A stretch of DNA of 64,000 nt from JANWXD01 sp037446115 (GTDB lineage: Bacteria; Acidobacteriota; Terriglobia; Bryobacterales; Bryobacteraceae). Both the position numbers and the translations under genes were made by a program. Within the stretch, counting starts at the first letter, position 1. Each line of letters opens with the position of its first letter. The notes under the pieces were generated by a model that searched no databases, was not told the DNA's origin, and saw only the letters and a list, made by a program, of their open reading frames with translations. The stretch covers positions 62,001 through 126,000 of the forward strand of contig JBBIJF010000010.1 in NCBI GenBank assembly GCA_037446115.1, read 5' to 3'. This document shows positions 58,170-64,000 of this stretch, piece after piece.

Positions 58170-60218
58170 GTGCCCCAGGTTCGCCACTCGGTCTGTGCCC
58201 TGGACTGCCCGGACGCCTGTTCCCTGCTCGTCACCGTGGAAAACGGCCGTGCGCTAAAACTGCGCGGCGACCCGGAACATCCGGTGACGCGCGGCTTCCT
58301 CTGCGCCAAAGTGGCGCGATATCTCGATCGGGAGTACTCGCCGGAACGCTTGCTGTATCCGTTGCGGCGCGCCGGCCGGAAAGGCGAAGGGCGCTTCGAG
58401 CGGATCTCCTGGGATCAGGCCCTCGACGAAATCGCCTCCCGCCTCCGGCACATCGCCGCAGCCTATGGCCCGGAGGCCATCCTGCCCTACAGCTACGGCG
58501 GGACGATGGGGCTGCTCAACGGCTCCGGCATGGACCGCCGCTTTTTTCACCGGCTCGGTGCGTCGCGCCTGGACCGCACCATCTGCGCCGCCACGGGCTC
58601 TGCCGCCCTGATGGAAACCATCGGGCTGCGCTATGGCACGGAGCCGGAACAATTCCGCCGCTCGCGCCTCATCCTGGCCTGGGGCGCCAATATTCTTGGG
58701 AACAACGTCCATCTGTGGCCCTTCATCGTTGAGGCCCGGCGCAACGGCGCCCGGCTCTACACGATTGATCCGGTCCGGAACAAGACGGGCGAGCTCGCCG
58801 ACCGCCACTTCCCCATCTACCCGGGAAGCGACGCCGCCCTCGCCCTCGGCATGATGCACGTCATCGTCGCCGAGAAGCTCTACGACGCCGACTACGTCGC
58901 CCGGTTTACCTCAGGCTTTGCGGAGCTGCGCGCCCGCCTGGCCGAATACCCGCCCGAGCGCGTGGCTGCCCTCACCGGCCTCCCCGCCGAAGACGTCGTG
59001 GCTCTGGCTCGCGAGTATGCCACCACGCGGCCTGCCGTCATCCGCCTCAATTACGGAGTGCAGCGCAACGAGCGCGGCGGCGCGGCCGTAAAAGCGATCT
59101 CGCTGCTCCCCGCCCTCACCGGTTCCTGGCGCGAAGAAGGCGGAGGACTGCTACTGAGCACCTCTCAGGCCTTCCACCTGAACAAGGCCGCCTTGGAGCG
59201 GGCCGACTTGCAGCTCAAGGCTCTCGGGCGCCCGGCTCGCCTCATCAACATGTCGGAACTTGGCAAAGCGCTCACCGCGCTGGACAACCCGCCCGTGAAA
59301 GCGCTCGTGGTCTACAACTCCAATCCGGCGGCCGTCGCTCCCAACCGGAATCTGGTCGTCGAAGGCTTGCGCCGGGAAGATCTCTTCACTGTCGTGCTCG
59401 AGCAGTTCCAGACCGACACGGCGGACTACGCCGACATCCTTCTTCCCGTAACCACCTTCCTCGAACACACGGATCTGTACTTCTCATACGGCCACTACTA
59501 CTTGCAGCTGGCCCGCCCTGTGGTGCCGCCGCCCGGAGAAGCCAGATCCAACGTCGAGATCTTCCGCCTGCTCGCCGCGCGCATGGGCTTCGACGAGCCT
59601 TGCTTTGCGGAAAGCGAAGACGACATGATCCGCGCGTTGCTGCAAAGCGATCATCCCTTCGTCAGCGGCATCCGGCTCGAGGAGCTGGAACGGCGGCACT
59701 TCGTGCGGTTGCGCGTGTCGGCAGACGGGAGCCCCTTCCTGCCTTTCGCCCACGGCGGCTTCGGAACGCCCTCCGGCAAGTGCGATTTGGCGGCGGGAGC
59801 CGTCGAATACCAGCCCCCGGAGGAATCCCGCTTGGGCAACGAGGCGCTGCGCCGACGCTATCCGCTGGAGCTGATCTCCCCCAAGAACGATGACAGCATG
59901 AACTCGACTTTCGGCAACCGTCCGGGTGTAGATCACCAAACATCGCACATCACGCTTCACCCGGCCGACGCGGCGGCTCGCGGCATCGCCGACGGCGATC
60001 CGGTCCGCGTCTTCAACAATCGCGGCAGCCTGCTTCTGGTGGCGCGGGTGGCCGATACCGTGCGTCCGGGCGTGGCCCGCGCCGGCTCGGTGCGCTGGCC
60101 CAAGATGGCGCCGGACCGCAATAACGTCAACGTTTTGACTTCGGACCGCCTGGCGGATCTGGGGGGCGGTCCGACATTCTATAGCTGTTTGGTGGAAGTG
60201 GAACGATGCGGAGACTGA
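58170..60218 (+). CDS. Molybdopterin-dependent oxidoreductase (single-subunit, DMSO reductase family)
   Basis: A protein of 682 residues. N-terminal cysteines CALDCPDAC plus GFLCAKV bind one [4Fe-4S] cluster; the molybdopterin body follows (YSYGGTMGLLNGSGMDRRFF, AWGANILGNNVHLWPFIVEA, GANILGNN and IDPVRNKTGELADRHFP guanylate-binding patches) and the C-terminal cap (NSTFGNRPGVDHQTSHITLH, VRVFNNRGSLLLVARVADT). No Tat signal is visible, so it is probably cytosolic. No iron-sulfur or membrane subunit is encoded beside it. The substrate is unknown; family members act on formate, DMSO, thiosulfate or other oxyanions. Confidence 0.9.
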   Translation: MPQVRHSVCALDCPDACSLLVTVENGRALKLRGDPEHPVTRGFLCAKVARYLDREYSPERLLYPLRRAGRKGEGRFERISWDQALDEIASRLRHIAAAYGPEAILPYSYGGTMGLLNGSGMDRRFFHRLGASRLDRTICAATGSAALMETIGLRYGTEPEQFRRSRLILAWGANILGNNVHLWPFIVEARRNGARLYTIDPVRNKTGELADRHFPIYPGSDAALALGMMHVIVAEKLYDADYVARFTSGFAELRARLAEYPPERVAALTGLPAEDVVALAREYATTRPAVIRLNYGVQRNERGGAAVKAISLLPALTGSWREEGGGLLLSTSQAFHLNKAALERADLQLKALGRPARLINMSELGKALTALDNPPVKALVVYNSNPAAVAPNRNLVVEGLRREDLFTVVLEQFQTDTADYADILLPVTTFLEHTDLYFSYGHYYLQLARPVVPPPGEARSNVEIFRLLAARMGFDEPCFAESEDDMIRALLQSDHPFVSGIRLEELERRHFVRLRVSADGSPFLPFAHGGFGTPSGKCDLAAGAVEYQPPEESRLGNEALRRRYPLELISPKNDDSMNSTFGNRPGVDHQTSHITLHPADAAARGIADGDPVRVFNNRGSLLLVARVADTVRPGVARAGSVRWPKMAPDRNNVNVLTSDRLADLGGGPTFYSCLVEVERCGD

Positions 60219-60739
60219 GCTGCGCCGGCCTGGCCTGGTTGCTGGCACTGGCTGCAACTGCCTGCCGGAGAGGCCCGGAAACGGTACCTGCGAGTGCGAC
60301 CCAGGAGGAAACCCAGGAGCTTGCCAGCATGATCCATGTGGCGGATCCCCGGGCTTCGCTCCAGCTCGTCAAGGGATTCCACGAAGTCGAGCAGAACGCC
60401 TGGCGCTGGACCATGGCGCGCTTTGCCGTCACGCTTCGGGCCCCGGCCGGGGCGTCTCAAAAAGGAGCGGTCCTGGTGTTGAAGGGCGCAGTGCCGGATC
60501 CTGTGATCGCAAAACTGAAGTCCGTGACGCTGACCGCCAACGTGGAGGGCGTGCCGCTGGCTGCCGAAACCTTCAGCAAGCCCGGCGACTGCACCTACCG
60601 GCGGGATGTCCCTCCCGGCGCTTTCCCCGCAGAAGCCGTCACGGTCAACTTCGCGCTGGATAAGGCCCTGGCGCCCGGTGAGGCCGATCACCGCGAACTG
60701 GGCATCGTTGTCACCTCCGTCGGCTTCGAAGCAAAATGA
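60206..60739 (+). CDS. Predicted lipoprotein of unknown function
   Basis: A protein of 177 residues with a signal peptide ending in an alanine-rich lipobox and Cys (AWLLALAATAC). The mature part is beta-rich (FAVTLRAPAGASQKGAVLVL, LKSVTLTANVEGVPLAAETF, AVTVNFALDKALAPGEADHR). Not assigned to a named family. It overlaps the oxidoreductase stop by 13 bases and its stop overlaps the next ATG, so it is probably part of an operon with the following membrane protein. Confidence 0.72.
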   Translation: MRRLSCAGLAWLLALAATACRRGPETVPASATQEETQELASMIHVADPRASLQLVKGFHEVEQNAWRWTMARFAVTLRAPAGASQKGAVLVLKGAVPDPVIAKLKSVTLTANVEGVPLAAETFSKPGDCTYRRDVPPGAFPAEAVTVNFALDKALAPGEADHRELGIVVTSVGFEAK

Positions 60740-62592
60740 GTCGGGCCTTGCGCGCGGCCTGGTGGCTCGCGCCGGCCGCCTTCTTCGTGGCGTTCTACTG
60801 GCTCGGACTCCGGATCTGGTTCCACCAGGATGACTTCGCCTGGCTCAACCTGAGCCTCCATGTGCACAGCTGGCGCGATCTGGCTCATGCGCTGTTCGTT
60901 CCCCGTTCCTTCGGCACCATCCGCCCCTTGAGCGAACGCGGCTTCTTTCTGGCTTTCTATGCTCTTTTCGGACTCGACGCCGTTCCGTTCCGGATTGCGG
61001 TTCACCTGACGCAGTTGGCCAACCTCGTGCTTCTGGCCTGGATTGTGCGGCGCCTGACGCAGTCGCGGCTTGCCGGATTTCTGGCTCCGCTGTTCTGGGC
61101 CTGCTCGAGCGTGCTGGCCGCGGCGCTGGCCTGGACGTCCTCCTACAACCAGATTCTGTGTGCGTTTTTCGTGCTGCTGAGCCTGTGCCTGCTCATTCGT
61201 TACGGCGAAACCGGCCGCCGCCGCTACTGGATCGCGCAGTGGGTTTCGTTTCTCCTCGGTTTCGGAGCGCTCGAAATCCATGTCGTTTACCCCGTGATCG
61301 CTGCGGCCTACGCCTGGTTCTGGGCGCGCGGCCACTTTCGCAAAACGCTGTGGCTGTTGGTGCCCTCCGGCCTATACGGACTCGGCCACCTATTGGTGGC
61401 GCCGAAGCCGGAAACCGGCGTGTATGCGCCGCGCCTCGATGCCAGCATTCTCCAGGCGCTGTGGCGCTACTGGGAGATGGCCCTGGGCCCTGTGCGGCTC
61501 ATTCCCGTATGGCCGGAGTTCGGCCCCTGGGCGCCCGTGGCCACCGCCGCCCTGACGGCGGGTCTCGTGGGATTCCTCATCTGGCAGCTGCGGCACCGGC
61601 GGTGGCAATTCGTTTTTCCTTTCTTGTGGTTTCTCGCCTTGTTGGGGCCGTTTCTCCCCTTTAGCGGCCACGTGTCGGATTACTATCTGGCGGCGCCCGT
61701 GAGTGGCCTGGCCGTTTTGGGAGCCTGGGCCGTGGCCTGCGGGTGGGATGCCCGAGGGTGGCGGCGCCTGCTGGCCCTCGTGCTTGCGGCAGTTTACCTC
61801 AGCGTCTCCATTCCCGTGGCGCGCACGACGCTGCGCTGGCATTTCGAGCGGGGCCGGATGGCGCGCACGCTCGTCTACGGCCTGGCGCGTGCCCGACAGC
61901 TGCACCCCGGCAAGACGATTCTGCTCACCGGCGTCACCACCGACATGTTCTGGACCGCGGTTTTCGACAAGCCCTACCGATTACTCGGACTGACTCACGT
62001 GTATCTGGCCCCCGGGGCCGAAGACAACATCGAAGATCATCCGGAGCTCGGTGATATTCAGGAATTCCTCCTGCCGCCGGCCGTGGCGCTCGAGGCGCTT
62101 GAGCAGAAGCAAGCAGTCGTCTACGATGCGGCGGGCGATCGGCTGCGGAATGTAACCGGGCCCTATTACGCCCTGGCGCGCAACCGCTGGTCGCCGAGCG
62201 AACTGCCTCGCAGAATCGACGCCGGCAATCCGCTGTTTGCCTCCTTCCTCGGCCCGGAATGGTATCCGATCGAAGCCGGCTATCGCTGGATGCCGCGTCA
62301 GGCCACGCTGCGTCTGGGCGGCCCCGGCCGCACCCTCCGACTGGCCGGCTTCTGCCCGCAGGAGCAGGTCCGCTCCGGGCCCGTGCATCTTCGCGTGCGC
62401 GTGGATGGCCATACCTTCGCCCCGGTGGCTCTGCGCCGCGGCAATGCTCCGTTCGAAGTTGCCCTCCCGCTGCCGGACAAGCTGGCGCAGGCCGGCGAAC
62501 TCAGGATCGTGCTCGAGGTGGACCGCACGTTTGCGCGCCCGGAAGACGGCCGGCCGCTCGGGCTCGTGTTCGGCTCGATCGGGGTGCGCTGA
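60736..62592 (+). CDS. Polytopic membrane glycosyltransferase-like protein (GT39-like)
   Basis: A protein of 618 residues with about eleven helices in the first 400 residues. WFHQDDFAWLNLSLHVHSW has the acidic pair of the first periplasmic loop of GT-C enzymes; SSYNQILCAFFVLLSL and PFSGHVSDYYLAAPVSG are further conserved patches. The last ~180 residues are soluble and beta-rich (LRLGGPGRTLRLAGFCPQEQ, HLRVRVDGHTFAPVALR), probably periplasmic. It begins with ATGA overlap to the lipoprotein gene. The 3' end faces a convergent GT39-like gene whose frame runs on through it. Confidence 0.8.
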   Translation: MSRALRAAWWLAPAAFFVAFYWLGLRIWFHQDDFAWLNLSLHVHSWRDLAHALFVPRSFGTIRPLSERGFFLAFYALFGLDAVPFRIAVHLTQLANLVLLAWIVRRLTQSRLAGFLAPLFWACSSVLAAALAWTSSYNQILCAFFVLLSLCLLIRYGETGRRRYWIAQWVSFLLGFGALEIHVVYPVIAAAYAWFWARGHFRKTLWLLVPSGLYGLGHLLVAPKPETGVYAPRLDASILQALWRYWEMALGPVRLIPVWPEFGPWAPVATAALTAGLVGFLIWQLRHRRWQFVFPFLWFLALLGPFLPFSGHVSDYYLAAPVSGLAVLGAWAVACGWDARGWRRLLALVLAAVYLSVSIPVARTTLRWHFERGRMARTLVYGLARARQLHPGKTILLTGVTTDMFWTAVFDKPYRLLGLTHVYLAPGAEDNIEDHPELGDIQEFLLPPAVALEALEQKQAVVYDAAGDRLRNVTGPYYALARNRWSPSELPRRIDAGNPLFASFLGPEWYPIEAGYRWMPRQATLRLGGPGRTLRLAGFCPQEQVRSGPVHLRVRVDGHTFAPVALRRGNAPFEVALPLPDKLAQAGELRIVLEVDRTFARPEDGRPLGLVFGSIGVR

Positions 62593-64000
62593 GCGCCGCC
62601 GGAATCCGAACACCTCGAACACCGGACGGCCGTGGCGGTCCCGCACAAGGTAGCGGCGCACTTTTTCGTAGCCCTCCCGCCGCGCCAGTTCGAGCAGCCG
62701 GGCATTGACGCCGGCAAACTGCTCTTCGCCGTCCACGTGCCCGACGAAGACGCCGCCCGCGTTGGCCAGTCGCTCGCGCAGCTCTCGCTGTTCTGCCTCG
62801 CTCGGTTGTTCTTTTCGCAACACGGCCGATGCTTCTCTCAGCGGCAGGCGCCCCTGGTGGAGAAACCGGAGGGGATCAAGGATGCCCCAGTCGGTCACAT
62901 AAATCTCCGTGGCGCGGATGTGCCGCAGCGACTCCGAGAGGGCGTAGATGGCATCCGTCCAGGATCCTGCCGCTCCGTAGCGGATCAGCTGAACCCGGTA
63001 CTGGTTGGTGACGAGCAGGCTGCAGGCGCAGACGGCCGCAACGGCCGACGCCGCCGCGCCGATCCCGATTCGGCTGTGGATCCGCCGGCCCGCTTCCGCG
63101 ATGGCGATCGCGGCAAAACAGTGCGGCCACGGCCACAGCAGCACCGCATGGTGGACTGAGCCGCCCGCGCCGCCGGTCGCCAGCATTTGCGCCCACGCAA
63201 CGGCCGGTGTGATCAGGGCAAACCACAGCGGCTTCCACGCCGGCGTGCGCCGCAGCCAGGCGAGCAGCAACACGCTCGCTGCCGCCATCCAGGGAAACGG
63301 CGTAGCGCGCACGGAACCTGCTGCGCGGCTCACCTCCACCGACCATTCCTCCCAGCTCGATTCCGGCTGTGCCGCAGAAGCGCCGCCGCCATCCTCGCGC
63401 GCGATGTAACCGAACAGGCCGCTGCCGTCCAGACTGCTCCGCAGCACGTACAGTTTGTCCCGCAAGTTTCCGAGCTCCTGTTCGGCGCCGAACCGAAAGG
63501 TCACGCCCGGCTCCCGGACATTGAACCACACGAGCGGCCAGGCGCCCAGCAAAAAGCAAATCACCGCTTCCGCGACGTTCCGGCGGGTCCAGTGCCGCCG
63601 GATTGCGCCGTGCAGGACCAGAGCGCTGGCGACGATCATCCCGCCCAGCGTCCAGACAAACAGAGCCTTGTTCCACAAGGCGAGTCCAAAGCAAAACCAA
63701 CCGCCCCGCAACGACCACCGGGATCCGGTTCGATCAAAACGGACCAGAGCGGACAACCCGGCGAGGCTCAGCAGGTGCTGGAGCGCGACGGGGCCCCAGT
63801 CGAAGACTGTTGTGAGCAAAAACGTCGTATCGGTGGCAAGAAGTGCCGCGGCCAGGGCTGCCGCCGTGGTTCCCGCCACGGCCCGCGTGAACTGGAAGAA
63901 GGCGGCGATCGTGATAACACCCACCAACAGGACGGGAAGGCGGACCGACCAGGGTGAAGGCCCCCAGAGCTTTACGATCGGACCGTACAGCCAGCTTTTG
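61981..64000 (-). CDS. Polytopic GT39-like glycosyltransferase, 5' end outside window, 3' end reads through into its neighbour
   Basis: The gene enters from the right edge. The visible part has about nine helices (SWLYGPIVKLWGPSPWSVRL at the edge, LTTVFDWGPVALQHLLSLA, SVHHAVLLWPWPHCFAAIAI) and a soluble end (YVTDWGILDPLRFLHQGRL, RRYLVRDRHGRPVFEVFGF). A natural C-terminus would be just after EVFGF near 62600, but there is no stop there: the frame continues 612 bases antisense to the convergent gene, to a TAA at 61981. The reading after about 62600 (RSAHPDRAEHEPERPAVFRA) is not protein-like. Either the stop was lost or there is a sequence error. Confidence 0.72.
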   Translation of the reverse strand, partial: KSWLYGPIVKLWGPSPWSVRLPVLLVGVITIAAFFQFTRAVAGTTAAALAAALLATDTTFLLTTVFDWGPVALQHLLSLAGLSALVRFDRTGSRWSLRGGWFCFGLALWNKALFVWTLGGMIVASALVLHGAIRRHWTRRNVAEAVICFLLGAWPLVWFNVREPGVTFRFGAEQELGNLRDKLYVLRSSLDGSGLFGYIAREDGGGASAAQPESSWEEWSVEVSRAAGSVRATPFPWMAAASVLLLAWLRRTPAWKPLWFALITPAVAWAQMLATGGAGGSVHHAVLLWPWPHCFAAIAIAEAGRRIHSRIGIGAAASAVAAVCACSLLVTNQYRVQLIRYGAAGSWTDAIYALSESLRHIRATEIYVTDWGILDPLRFLHQGRLPLREASAVLRKEQPSEAEQRELRERLANAGGVFVGHVDGEEQFAGVNARLLELARREGYEKVRRYLVRDRHGRPVFEVFGFRRRSAHPDRAEHEPERPAVFRARKRAVHLEHDPEFAGLRQLVRQREGNFERSIAAAQSHRGEGMAIHAHAKMHGPGADLLLRAEAGQSEGAAGAAQTQRGLTRHPAIAGFDRIPFRAEEGGKQRIAGVDSARQFARRPAVARQGVIGPGYIPQPIARRIVDDCLLLLKRLERHGRRQEEFLNITELRMIFDVVFGPGGQIHVSQSE

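Overview
This window most likely comes from an acidobacterium of the Solibacter/Bryobacter type. The base composition is GC-rich and coding is very dense. The lineage call rests on gene content: two Oar-type TonB-dependent receptors with an N-terminal carboxypeptidase-regulatory-like domain, two VWFA proteins of the acidobacterial VWFA-related type, FG-GAP/ASPIC-UnbV proteins paired with TPR proteins, a bacillithiol deacetylase and an Hfq-like Sm protein with a P in the KH position. No rRNA, tRNA, CRISPR array, insertion sequence, prophage or integrase was recognised, so this looks like ordinary chromosome. No gap between genes exceeds 300 bases; the longest (7143-7438) is AT-richer and probably promoter DNA.

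Layout. 1-3.6 kb: a truncated cellulose-synthase-like glycosyltransferase head-to-head with a polytopic mannosyltransferase-like protein, then DUF302 and tandem UspA genes. 3.7-11 kb: two outer-membrane receptors. 11-19 kb: TPR plus CRTAC1 lipoprotein pair, exported TPR and FecR-like proteins, rfbD, VWFA protein, AlkA-type glycosylase. 19-23 kb: an inositol-catabolism operon, iolB-iolD-iolC. 23-27 kb: housekeeping and small genes (Hfq-like, thioesterase, SSB, YkgJ-type cysteine-cluster protein) and two exported proteins, one a methyltransferase. 27.4-30 kb: a translationally coupled operon of PfkB kinase, rhomboid protease, glutaredoxin-like protein and BshB1. 29.9-32.2 kb: a two-gene ParA-like/AlbA_2-ATPase operon. 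32.2-41.9 kb: a minus-strand surface-polysaccharide locus, rfbA-rfbC-rfbB, three GT4 glycosyltransferases, a DUF3108 protein, a GT4-methyltransferase fusion and an ABC exporter permease carrying an extra N-terminal beta-sandwich-like domain. 42-50.4 kb: membrane glycosyltransferase, cupin, FG-GAP protein, beta-propeller, VWFA protein, and a tandem pair of coiled-coil membrane proteins separated by intrinsic terminators. 50.5-64 kb: maeB, a Tat-exported Gfo/Idh oxidoreductase, a trypsin-like protease with a PrcB-like partner, glmU, a molybdopterin oxidoreductase, and two convergent polytopic glycosyltransferase-like proteins.

How the genes work together. RfbA/B/C here and RfbD 22 kb away supply dTDP-deoxysugar. 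The GT4 enzymes build a chain, and the GT4-methyltransferase fusion may finish or cap it. The permease would export it, but the ATPase partner is absent from the window, so the sugar-recognition role usually carried by the ATPase may sit on the permease itself. A second theme is expression: many genes have a -10-like hexamer only 6-11 bases before the start codon (for example TATAAT-6 nt-GTG at 58158 and GATAAT-6 nt-ATG at 27355), which suggests widespread leaderless or near-leaderless transcription. Several convergent neighbours overlap at their 3' ends.
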